Assembly: GCA_021205045.1 (NCBI GenBank)
Contig: JAJPYH010000248.1
Location: 1-9,252 of the forward strand
Direction of reading: 5' to 3'
Length of the DNA: 9,252 nt
DNA from: Lachnospiraceae bacterium
GTDB lineage: Bacteria; Bacillota; Clostridia; Lachnospirales; Lachnospiraceae
Part shown: in pieces, positions 1 through 7,200 of the stretch
How positions within the stretch are numbered: the first letter of the stretch is position 1
Layout of the letters: every line of letters starts with the position of its first letter
Program-made: the position numbers and the translations under genes
Notes under the pieces: generated by a model
What the model saw: the letters and a program-made list of their open reading frames with translations, nothing else
The model's database searches: none
Told to the model about the DNA's origin: nothing

Positions 1-84
1 ATAAAATCAAATGAAGGTATAGCCAGTTAATTATTATTCGATGTACTAGTTACTTCTTCTGGTTCATCGTCTGCTTTTCGCGTC

Positions 85-243
85 TCAGAGTTCCTTATTT
101 TTGACAGCGGTGCGCTGCAGATAGTCGGATGTTTTTAATCCGTCGACGGCCTGCAGACCGATGGCCGTCTGCCATGCATAGCTTTTAGCCCGTTTGTCCG
201 GCTCAGTTTCCTTTATATAATTTTTGAAGGGGTCATCGATCAC
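85..243 (-). pseudogene. Truncated Fic-family protein, N-terminal remnant
   Basis: This minus-strand reading frame of 52 codons starts at GTG (243-241) and stops at TGA (87-85). Its product contains the stretch AYAWQTAIGLQAVDGL-like (seen here as SYAWQTAIGLQAVDGL), preceded by DPFKNYIKETEPDK and followed by KTSDYLQRTAVKN. I recognise this as the start of clostridial Fic-family proteins (AMP-transferase fold), in which the text normally continues into an inhibitory helix and then the Fic core. Here similarity ends after about residue 49 and the frame stops at once, so no HPFxxGNGR-type Fic motif can follow. The next frame over (86-27) gives SETRKADDEPEEV and also stops, suggesting a deletion or recombination junction near position 87. 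Promoter and Shine-Dalgarno site upstream look intact. Family assignment is from memory of the motif; that it is a remnant and not a short functional peptide is inference. Confidence 0.55.
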
Positions 244-251
244 TCTGTATT

Positions 252-256
252 ACCTC
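252..256 (-). promoter_or_regulatory. Shine-Dalgarno site of the Fic remnant
   Basis: On the minus strand the sequence GAGGT lies 8 nt upstream of the GTG at 243-241. An ATG further upstream (minus strand, near 263) opens a frame of only 10 codons, so this site selects the GTG as the start. Confidence 0.6.
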
Positions 257-276
257 GTTTTTCATCTGTAGATTTC

Positions 277-305
277 ATTATAAAGATCAGGTTCAGAGAA
301 GTCAA
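277..305 (-). promoter_or_regulatory. Sigma-70-type promoter, leftward
   Basis: Read on the minus strand, a -35 box TTGACT (305-300) is separated by exactly 17 bp from a perfect -10 box TATAAT (282-277). Transcription would start near 270 and give a leader of roughly 27 nt before the GTG at 243. This is the best promoter match I found in the window, and it drives the truncated Fic frame away from the lipid cluster. Confidence 0.7.
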
Positions 306-319
306 GGAAGGCTTCTTTT

Positions 320-580
320 TTGATTGTATCAGTTTATTTTGAGTTGAAACTGAGGGACTATCATGTAATGGACTGTTGGAGGGACGTGCCCTGCAGTGTG
401 GAGATTATGGACCGTCTTTCCCGGGAAACAAAAACAGCCGGAATGCCGGATGGTTTTGGGGAGACTGTACAGGCATGCGGAGATATGATGCTGAGACATA
501 TCAGGAATAGGAAGCCTGCGTTTGGGGAAATCTATGGAAAGATAGCTTCAGGCCGCACAGAAAGTTATTCTGTGAAATAA
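320..580 (+). CDS. Doubtful small hypothetical protein (86 aa)
   Basis: This frame starts at TTG 320 and ends at TAA 578-580. An AAGGAAGG site (304-311) lies 8 nt before the TTG, which is good spacing; an ATG at 368 with GAGGGA at 352-357 is an alternative start giving 70 residues. The product has three cysteines, no obvious membrane segment and no family I recognise. Its 3' end overlaps a hairpin (556-574) and the first copy of a 34-bp repeat. The Shine-Dalgarno site also overlaps the -35 box of the leftward promoter, so it may be fortuitous. It could be the decayed end of an older gene. Only the ORF and ribosome binding site are seen; function is unknown and reality as a gene is uncertain. 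Confidence 0.25.
   Translation: MIVSVYFELKLRDYHVMDCWRDVPCSVEIMDRLSRETKTAGMPDGFGETVQACGDMMLRHIRNRKPAFGEIYGKIASGRTESYSVK
556..574. other. Perfect 7-bp inverted repeat
   Basis: CACAGAA (556-562) and TTCTGTG (568-574) are exact reverse complements around a 5-nt loop. No T-run follows, and the stem is AT-rich, so it is not a convincing intrinsic terminator. The right arm coincides with the start of the first 34-bp repeat copy, so the hairpin may belong to the same repetitive element. Confidence 0.5.
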
Positions 581-669
581 AGCTGCATGATGAAGGGAAT
601 GTTCCGTGAAATAAAGCCGCATGACGAAGGAACCGTTCCGTAAAATAAAGCTGTATGGCGATGAGGCCA
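568..669 (+). repeat. Three tandem degenerate 34-bp repeats
   Basis: Copies lie at 568-601, 602-635 and 636-669. All share a TTCYGTRAAATAAAGCYG-like core, followed by YATGRYGA and a purine-rich end. The period of 34 is not a multiple of three, so the array is not a coding repeat. It ends 13 nt before the first acyltransferase start and so forms the immediate leader of the main gene cluster. The second copy can form a weak GTTCC/GGAAC stem (601-605 with 629-633). No known repeat family is recognised. Confidence 0.75.
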
Positions 670-682
670 TATCGGGAAGCGA

Positions 683-1459
683 ATGAAGATGAGGGAAGAA
701 ACACGGTATTACCGGGAATATACAGATGATTTTGTGGAGAGCAGGCAGCAGGATGAGACGCTGCCGGAGGATTTTGTCTGGCTTCATGAGAATATTTTTT
801 ACCGGGCTGCTGCGGCGGTTTTGTATGGAATTGCGGTAATCTTCAGCTTTTTTTACTCTTATTTCGGACTTCATATCCGGGTTGTAGGCAGGGAGAAGCT
901 GAAAAGATGTAAGGGGCAGGGAATTTTCCTGTACGGCAATCACACTCAGCCTATGGGGGACGCCTTCGCCCCGGCCATGTATATTTTCCCCAAAAGGCTT
1001 TACACTGTGGCAGGCGCGGCCAACCTGGGCATTCCTGTGCTGGGGAAGGTCCTTCCCATGCTGGGGGCGCTGATCGTGCCCCAGTCTGTGGCGCAGATGA
1101 GGTCCTTTCTGAATGCCATGAAGTATCATCTGGAGCATGGCAGGTGCATCATTGTTTATCCTGAGGCCCATGTGTGGCCCTACTGCGGCTTTGTGCGGCC
1201 CTTTCCGGAGACCTCCTTTCGGTATCCGGTGCAGTTTGGGGCGCCGGCCTACTGCATGACCACCACCTATCAGAAGTGGCGGCGGGGGCAGAAGCCCCGG
1301 ATTACCACCTATATTGACGGACCTTTTTATCCGGATCAGGAGATGAGAAAAAAAGAAGCGCAGCGCAAGCTCCATGATGAGATTGCGCAATGTATGCGGG
1401 AGAGAAGCAAGGCCAGCACTTATGAGTACATTCGTTATGTCAGAAAGTCGGAAGAATAA
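683..1459 (+). CDS. Lysophospholipid acyltransferase-like protein (PlsC/LPLAT family)
   Basis: The 258-residue product resembles membrane-associated 1-acylglycerol-3-phosphate acyltransferases, which move an acyl chain from acyl-ACP or acyl-CoA to a lysolipid. After a charged N-terminus there is one hydrophobic segment (about 40-62), then the catalytic block GNHTQPMGDAF (85-95) and the block IVYPEAHVWPY (157-167), which stands where PlsC has its EGTR-type motif. The catalytic box is unusual: His87 and Asp93 are separated by five residues, not four as in the usual HX4D. The block II arginine is also not evident (GALIVPQS, 128-135). The start is bounded by an in-frame TGA at 662-664; ATG 683 has only a 3-nt gap to GGGAAG (674-679), so ATG 689 (9 nt away) may be the true start, two residues shorter. 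It is the first gene of the cluster. Family membership is firm; substrate is unknown and could be a sugar-lipid or a lysophospholipid. Confidence 0.85.
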   Translation: MKMREETRYYREYTDDFVESRQQDETLPEDFVWLHENIFYRAAAAVLYGIAVIFSFFYSYFGLHIRVVGREKLKRCKGQGIFLYGNHTQPMGDAFAPAMYIFPKRLYTVAGAANLGIPVLGKVLPMLGALIVPQSVAQMRSFLNAMKYHLEHGRCIIVYPEAHVWPYCGFVRPFPETSFRYPVQFGAPAYCMTTTYQKWRRGQKPRITTYIDGPFYPDQEMRKKEAQRKLHDEIAQCMRERSKASTYEYIRYVRKSEE

Positions 1460-1517
1460 GGCGGAGAGGCAGGCATGAAAATGACTCAGCAAAGATAAAA
1501 AAGGGGAGAGGAAGCGT

Positions 1518-2363
1518 GTGATCAACATCTTATACTGCGGAGACAGAAACATAGAGGACGGCCTGATGATTTCTGTGCTGTCTCTGCTGAGAAATGTGGA
1601 GGAAGAACTGAATATCCTTGTCCTGACGCTGTCCCTTTCTCAGGAAGAGACCGGCAGCAGAGATATATACCCTGTGACAGAAAAAATCATTCAGTACCTG
1701 GACAGGAGGGTAAAGGAGCAAAACGATCAAAGCCGGGTTCGGCTCATTGACGCTACGGAGCGGTTTAAAAAACAGATGCCAACTGCCAACATGGCGACCC
1801 GCTTTACGCCCTGCTGTATGCTGCGCCTGTTCGCAGATCAGATTCCGGAGATACCGGACCGCATTCTCTACCTGGACAACGATGTGGTCTGCCGGAGGAA
1901 TCCGGGGGATTTTTACCATCAGGACATGGAGTCCTGGGAGCTGGCGGGGGTGCTGGATTATTACGGAAAATGGTTTTTCAGGCGAAATCTCTTCCGCATG
2001 GATTACCTGAATTCCGGGGTCCTTTTATTAAATATGAAAAAAATCAGGCAGACGGGACTGTTTGAGCGTTGTCGGGTTTTGTGCCGGGAGAAAAAGATGT
2101 TCATGCCGGATCAGTCCGCCATCAATAAGCTGGCAGAGGCCAAAAAAATCTGCCGCGGAAAGTACAATGACCAGAGGCACCTCCATGAGGACACGGTGCT
2201 GCAGCATTTTAGCACCACCTTCCGTTTTTTCCCAAAGATTCGTACCCTGACGGTGAAGCCCTGGGAGGTGGAGCGGATGCACAGTGTATTGAAGCTGACG
2301 GAATATGACGATCTGCTGGAGGAGTACATACGGGAGAAAACCATACTGGAAAGAGGAGAATAA
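1518..2363 (+). CDS. Glycosyltransferase family 8 protein
   Basis: The 281-residue product has the GT8 layout of retaining, metal-dependent sugar transferases of the GT-A fold. The N-terminal strand NILYCGDRNIEDGL (3-16) forms the start of the nucleotide-sugar site. The DXD metal motif is LYLDNDVV (118-124 region; Asp120 and Asp122). DYLNSGVLLLNM (162-173) and MPDQSAIN (196-203) are the acceptor and substrate-side motifs, and His230 with KPW (247-249) corresponds to the C-terminal HxxGxxKPW-type signature, here with a longer gap. No signal peptide or membrane segment is seen, so it should act in the cytoplasm on a membrane lipid or lipid-linked acceptor. The start is GTG 1518, preceded by GAGAGGA (1506-1512). 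It ends 5 nt before the second GT8 gene, implying translational coupling. Donor sugar is not predictable from sequence alone. Confidence 0.92.
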   Translation: MINILYCGDRNIEDGLMISVLSLLRNVEEELNILVLTLSLSQEETGSRDIYPVTEKIIQYLDRRVKEQNDQSRVRLIDATERFKKQMPTANMATRFTPCCMLRLFADQIPEIPDRILYLDNDVVCRRNPGDFYHQDMESWELAGVLDYYGKWFFRRNLFRMDYLNSGVLLLNMKKIRQTGLFERCRVLCREKKMFMPDQSAINKLAEAKKICRGKYNDQRHLHEDTVLQHFSTTFRFFPKIRTLTVKPWEVERMHSVLKLTEYDDLLEEYIREKTILERGE

Positions 2364-2368
2364 AATAC

Positions 2369-3325
2369 ATGAAAGAAGTACCTGTTTTTTTTACTGTTGA
2401 TGACGATTATGTGCCTTATCTGGACTGCGCCCTGCGTTCCATGATGGAGAACGCATCCAAAGAGTATGCTTATAAAATCATTGTGCTGGAGCAGGACGTC
2501 AGTGAGGAGCACAAGGCTTTGCTGGCGGATGCCGTAAAGCCGCCTTTTGAAATTCAGTTTATCCGGATGAAGGACAGCTACAGCTGGCTGACGGATCGGG
2601 AGGAGAACTGGCTTCGCTGTGATTATTTTACGCTGACCATTTATTTCCGGCTCTTTATCGCGGATATGTTTCCCCAGTATGATAAGGGAATTTATCTGGA
2701 CAGCGATATTGTGGTGCCGGGGGATATTTCGAAGCTTTACGGGGTGGAGCTGGGGGACAGGCTGTTAGCGGTGTGTACTGACCAGGCGGTGACGGCGGTG
2801 CCTGAGCTGTCTCATTATGCGGAGGAAGCCATCGGCGTGAAAAATACGGATTATTTTAATTCCGGCATCATGGTGATGAACCTGAAACAGCTGCGGGAGG
2901 AGAAGTTTTCCGATCAGTTTATGCGGCTGTTAAATACCTGGCATTTTGACTGTATCGCGCCGGATCAGGATTATCTCAACGCCATCTGTCAGGGACGGGT
3001 GGTCATGCTGGACGGAGAGTGGGATGTGATGCCGCCGGCCGGGGAGAACGAGGCGCTTGTGGCGGAGCTGAAGCTCATTCATTACAATTTATTTTCCAAG
3101 CCCTGGTGCTATGACGGCATTGCTTATGAGGAGTATTTCTGGAAATACGCTGAACACTCGCCCTTCTATCAGGATATTCTGCGCTATAAGGAGGGCTATT
3201 CTGAGGAGCAGAAGCGTTCGGACGCGGACTGCATGGCGACCATGATCAGGAAGGCGGCAAGCCTTGACGGGCAGGAAGTGACTTTCCGGAAGCTCAGGGA
3301 TCAGGGAGAGAGAATCCGGTTATGA
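2369..3325 (+). CDS. Glycosyltransferase family 8 protein (second copy)
   Basis: This 318-residue protein is a classic GT8 enzyme, related to but clearly diverged from its upstream neighbour. It has the N-terminal FFTVDDDYVPYLDCALRSM block (7-25), the DXD motif IYLDSDIVVPGD (108-119; Asp111 and Asp113), DYFNSGIMVMNL (161-172), APDQDYLNA (197-205) and the C-terminal IHYNLFSKPW (237-246), which fits HxxGxxKPW except that Phe/Leu occupy the glycine region. These match LgtC-like galactosyl- or glucosyltransferases. A strong AGAGGAGA site (2352-2359) lies 9 nt before ATG 2369. About 70 residues follow the KPW motif and are rich in charged residues; in this family such tails often help membrane attachment. 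Two consecutive GT8 genes suggest two successive sugar additions to one acceptor, which is inference. Confidence 0.93.
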   Translation: MKEVPVFFTVDDDYVPYLDCALRSMMENASKEYAYKIIVLEQDVSEEHKALLADAVKPPFEIQFIRMKDSYSWLTDREENWLRCDYFTLTIYFRLFIADMFPQYDKGIYLDSDIVVPGDISKLYGVELGDRLLAVCTDQAVTAVPELSHYAEEAIGVKNTDYFNSGIMVMNLKQLREEKFSDQFMRLLNTWHFDCIAPDQDYLNAICQGRVVMLDGEWDVMPPAGENEALVAELKLIHYNLFSKPWCYDGIAYEEYFWKYAEHSPFYQDILRYKEGYSEEQKRSDADCMATMIRKAASLDGQEVTFRKLRDQGERIRL

Positions 3326-3352
3326 GTAGTGATGAAAGAGCGGCAACAGAAG

Positions 3353-3360
3353 AGAAAGGA
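3353..3360 (+). promoter_or_regulatory. Shine-Dalgarno site fixing the start of the second acyltransferase
   Basis: AGAAAGGA ends 7 nt before ATG 3368. In-frame starts further upstream (GTG 3329, ATG 3332) lack a well-placed site and would add only 12-13 basic residues, so 3368 is preferred. Confidence 0.7.
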
Positions 3361-3367
3361 TTCGAAT

Positions 3368-4231
3368 ATGATCATTGGCGGAAATAAAGCTGAAGTTGTG
3401 GAAAACATAAAAAAGAATGCGGAGAATGGAAATTATAACCTGAAAACGGAGGTACACGACCCCAATATGACAGCCGAGCAGAAAACGGAACTGGCGCTTC
3501 AGTATGCCAGAAATCGGGGAACTGTGGGCTATTGGCTGAAAAACCGGCTGGCCATGTCCTTTCTGTATGTGTTTGATCTGTTTCTCAATCGGCATACCAG
3601 GGTGGAGGGGCTGGAAAATCTGGATGATATCCGGGGCGGTGCCATTGTCACCAGCAATCATTTCAATCAGCTGGACAACACGGTGGTGCGTGAGACCATG
3701 CGCCGGGGCGGCCAGGGGCGGATGTATACGGTGGTGCAGGAGACCAATCTGGCAATGACCGGTTTCTTGGGCTTTATCATGAATTATGTGGACAATATCC
3801 CCATTTCAAAGAGTAAAAAATATACCAGCGAGTTTTTTGAACCTACGATCGCCCAAATATTGGCAAGAGGGGAGAAAATCCTGATTTATCCGGAGCAGGA
3901 GATGTGGTTTAATTATCGTAAGCCCAGACCGCCGAAACGGGGGGCATATTATTACGCGGCTTTAAATGAGGTTCCGGTGATTTCCTGCTTCGTGGAGATT
4001 CAGGATCTGCCGGAACAGGAGACGGAGGAATTTTATAAGACCCGGTGGGTGATGCATGTGCTGCCGCCTATTTATCCGGATCCGCAAAAGGACGTGAGGA
4101 CCAACAGCCTGGAAATGATGGACCAGGATTACCGGCAGAAGATTGCGGCCTATGAGGCTGCATACGGCAAAAAACTGACCTACGCCAACGAGCAGGGGGA
4201 CGTGGCTGGATGGATTGCGAAGGAGGCGTGA
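3368..4231 (+). CDS. 1-acyl-sn-glycerol-3-phosphate acyltransferase family protein (PlsC-like)
   Basis: The 287-residue product (from ATG 3368) is a standard LPLAT-family acyltransferase. The catalytic box SNHFNQLDN (96-104) has His98 and Asp103 in the normal HX4D spacing. A second block, DNIPISKSKKY (142-152), occupies the block II position, IYPEQEMW (173-180) the substrate-binding block III, and RPPKRGAYYYA (187-197) the block IV region that normally carries a proline. A moderately hydrophobic stretch (62-75) precedes the domain and may lie on the membrane. The family acylates lysophosphatidate or similar lysolipids in phospholipid synthesis. It differs from the first acyltransferase of the cluster (normal HX4D against HX5D; little overall similarity), so the two probably act on different substrates or positions. 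Gaps are 42 nt upstream and 12 nt downstream, in line with co-transcription. Confidence 0.92.
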   Translation: MIIGGNKAEVVENIKKNAENGNYNLKTEVHDPNMTAEQKTELALQYARNRGTVGYWLKNRLAMSFLYVFDLFLNRHTRVEGLENLDDIRGGAIVTSNHFNQLDNTVVRETMRRGGQGRMYTVVQETNLAMTGFLGFIMNYVDNIPISKSKKYTSEFFEPTIAQILARGEKILIYPEQEMWFNYRKPRPPKRGAYYYAALNEVPVISCFVEIQDLPEQETEEFYKTRWVMHVLPPIYPDPQKDVRTNSLEMMDQDYRQKIAAYEAAYGKKLTYANEQGDVAGWIAKEA

Positions 4232-4243
4232 AAACCGGTACAG

Positions 4244-7200
4244 ATGAGTAGAGATACAAAAGCGGGCAAGGAGTGCCCTGAGTGCGGGGGAGAGACGGTT
4301 TCTGTCAGGGAAACAGATGTGGAGATGATATCTGTCCCGAAAACGGACGGAGAAGAAGAAAAGACAAAAGAACTGAGACTGGGCATCGATATCGGCTCCA
4401 CCACGGTGAAGCTGGTGATTATCGATGCCCATACATATCAGGTGATTTATTCCGTCTATCGAAGACATCATGCCAGGCAGCTGGAAACGGCGGCTGCACT
4501 TTTAAGGGAGGCGGCTGAGAAGTTCCCGGGAAGGGTTCTGCGGGCGGCAGTGTGCGGCTCCGGCGGAAAACCGGCGGCGGAGGCTTTGGGGGTTCCCTAC
4601 ATTCAGGAGGTGGTGGCAAACGCCGCCGCAGTCTGCGCCCTTTATCCTCAGGCCAGGACGGCGGTGGAGCTGGGAGGCCAGGACGCCAAGCTGATTTTTT
4701 TCCATTATGATGAGCAGAAAAAGGAGCTGACGGCCTCGGATATGCGCATGAACGGAAGCTGCGCCGGAGGAACCGGAGCCTTCATTGATGAGATTGCCGC
4801 GCTTTTAAACGTGGAGCCGGAGCATTATGAGGCGCTGGCGGCGGCCGGCACCCATGTCTATGACATTTCCGGCCGCTGCGGGGTGTTTGCCAAGACGGAT
4901 ATTCAGCCTCTGCTGATTCAGGGAGCGGCCAGAGAGGATATCGCCCTTTCCGCCTTTCACGCCATTGCCAAACAGACCATCGGCGGACTCTCCCAGGGGC
5001 TGGAGCTGGCGCCGCCGATTATTTTTGAGGGCGGGCCGCTGACCTTTCACCCTACCCTGGTGAAGGTGTTTGCGGAGAGGCTGCATCTGAAGGAGGATGA
5101 GATTTTGATTCCGGAGCATCCGGAGACCATTGTGGCCCGGGGCGCGGCCATCGCCATTGACAGGCTGTTCGGGGAAGAGGGAAGGCCTGCCCGGCTGTCT
5201 GCGGAAGACGACAGGAGCGCCCGGCTCTCCGCGGATGACGGCGGCATGTCCCTCTCCGGGATGGCGCAGCGGCTTTCGAATTTTCTGAAAAAACAGGCGG
5301 CCCAGCCCCAGAACATCAGCCGTCCGTTTTTTTCAGATGAGAAAGAGCGCCGGGCTTTTGAGGCGCGCCACGGCGCGGAGCGCATGAAAGTGGAGGAGCC
5401 TGAAATCCGCGACGGGGAAATCCGTGCTTATCTGGGTATTGATTCCGGTTCCACCACCTCCAAAATGGTGCTGATGGATGAAAAGGAGCGGGTCATCGAC
5501 CGCTTCTATGCTTCCAATCGGGGGCAGGCGCTGCAGGTGGTCTGCGACGGCATCCGTGGTTTTTATGAAAAATATGAAAAACAGGGCGTCAGCCTGCGCA
5601 TCCTGGGTGTGGGCACCACAGGCTACGGAGAAAAGATGCTGGCCAGGGCCTTCGGGGCGGACTATCATATTGTGGAGACGGTGGCTCACGCCACGGCGGC
5701 GGTCCGGTTTTTCCCAAAGGCCACCTTCCTTCTGGATATCGGCGGACAGGATATGAAGGCCATCTGGCTGGAGGACGGGGTAATTACCAATATCATGCTG
5801 AATGAAGCCTGTTCCTCCGGCTGCGGCTCGTTCCTGGAGACTTTTGCGGAAAGCCTGAACATTCCGGTGGAGAAAATCTCCGATGAGGCATTCGCTTCCG
5901 AAAATCCGGCCCATCTTGGCAGCCGGTGCACTGTGTTCATGAACAGCACCATCATCAATGAGCAGAGAAACGGCAAAAGTCCACGGGACATCATGGCGGG
6001 ACTGTGCCGTTCCATCATTGAGAATGTGTTCACCAAGGTGGTGCGGCTCTCCAACACGGACACGCTGGGAGACTGTGTGGTCGTGCAGGGCGGCACCTTC
6101 AACAACGCTGCGGTGCTGAGAGCCCTGGAGGAATACCTGGGACGGGAGGTACACCTGGCGCCTTATTCCGGGGAGATGGGGGCTTTAGGGGCAGCGATGC
6201 TGACCCGCGGCCATATCGAGGAATACGGATACGCGGACGCAAAAGGAACTTCCTTTATCGGCAGGGAGGGTCTGGCTGATTTTCATTATGAGACCAGAAC
6301 CGGCGTGTTCTGTCCCCGCTGCGCCAACCATTGCAGCCGCACGGTGATTTCCTTTTCCGATGGAAAATATTATGTCACGGGAAACCGGTGTGAGCGCGGG
6401 GAGGTGCTGACCGGACGGGAGTGGGAGCAGGAAACGGGGAATGCCGGGGTCGTGGAAAAACCGGAAACAGGCGATGCCGGGGTCGTGGAAAAACCGGAAA
6501 CAGGCGATGCCGGGGCTATGGAAAAGCCGGAAACAGGCGATGTCAAGGCTGTGGAAATGCTTGCAGCGCAGGCTGCGGAGAGATCGGAAACAGGTGCAGC
6601 GCAGGCCGTGGATAGATCGGAAACGGGCGCGCCGCAGGCTGTGAAAGAGTCGCCGGTGCAGCCTGTATCTGTTGCTGAGACAAAAAAGCCCCTGCCCGTG
6701 GATCTGTTCGCCCAGCGCGAGGCCATGCTCTTTCAGGAGTATCCTTATCATGCGCAGACAGTGCGGAAAGAGGTCATCGGCCTGCCCAGGGTGCTGGAAT
6801 TCTGGGACAGCTGCCCCTTCTGGAGCACCTTTTTCAGGGCGCTGGGATATCAGGTCAGATTATCTCACAAAAGCAGTCGGAAAATGTACGAGGAGGGCCT
6901 TTCCTTTGTGGCCTCCGATACGGTCTGCTTCCCGGCCAAGCTGGTGCACGGGCACGTGGCCGATCTGGCAAGGCAGAAGGTGGATCGGATTTTCTTTCCT
7001 TATATTATGCACATGCCGCCGGAGGGCGTGGACAAGCAAAGCCCCTATGTGTGCTCCGTGCTGCAGGGCTATCCCATGATGGTGCGCAATTCCCAGAATC
7101 CGGAGGAACGCTATGATGTGATCTACGATACGCCGGTGTTCCACTGGTTTTCTGAAAAGAACAGAAAAAAACAGATCTGCCAGTATGCAGTGGAGACTCT

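Noticed and set aside
194..221. Possible rightward promoter TTGTCC-16-TATAAT
   Set aside because: The -10 is perfect but the -35 is weak, and it lies inside the antisense of the Fic remnant over 450 bp from the first main gene.
556..574. Intrinsic terminator ahead of the main cluster
   Set aside because: The 7-bp stem is AT-rich and no T-tract follows on either strand.
1475..1498. Seven-codon mini-ORF (MKMTQQR) with GGAGAGG upstream, in the gap before the first GT8 gene
   Set aside because: A good ribosome site, but too short and with no amino-acid bias typical of a leader peptide and no attenuator stem seen; perhaps a vestigial start.
548..1552. 334-codon open frame on the minus strand opposite the first acyltransferase
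   Set aside because: Its product is low-complexity antisense text rich in His, Arg, Leu and Pro, with no recognisable domain, and the plus strand carries clear acyltransferase motifs there.
4229..4246. Same reading frame of the second acyltransferase and the fused activase, suggesting stop readthrough
   Set aside because: One in three neighbours share a frame by chance; no readthrough context was seen and the activase has its own ATG.
5333..6154. 273-codon minus-strand open frame, and others at 7646-8419 and 6185-6751
   Set aside because: They mirror the high-GC coding strand of the fused activase; the 6185-6751 one is repetitive only because the 33-bp repeat reads through in every frame.
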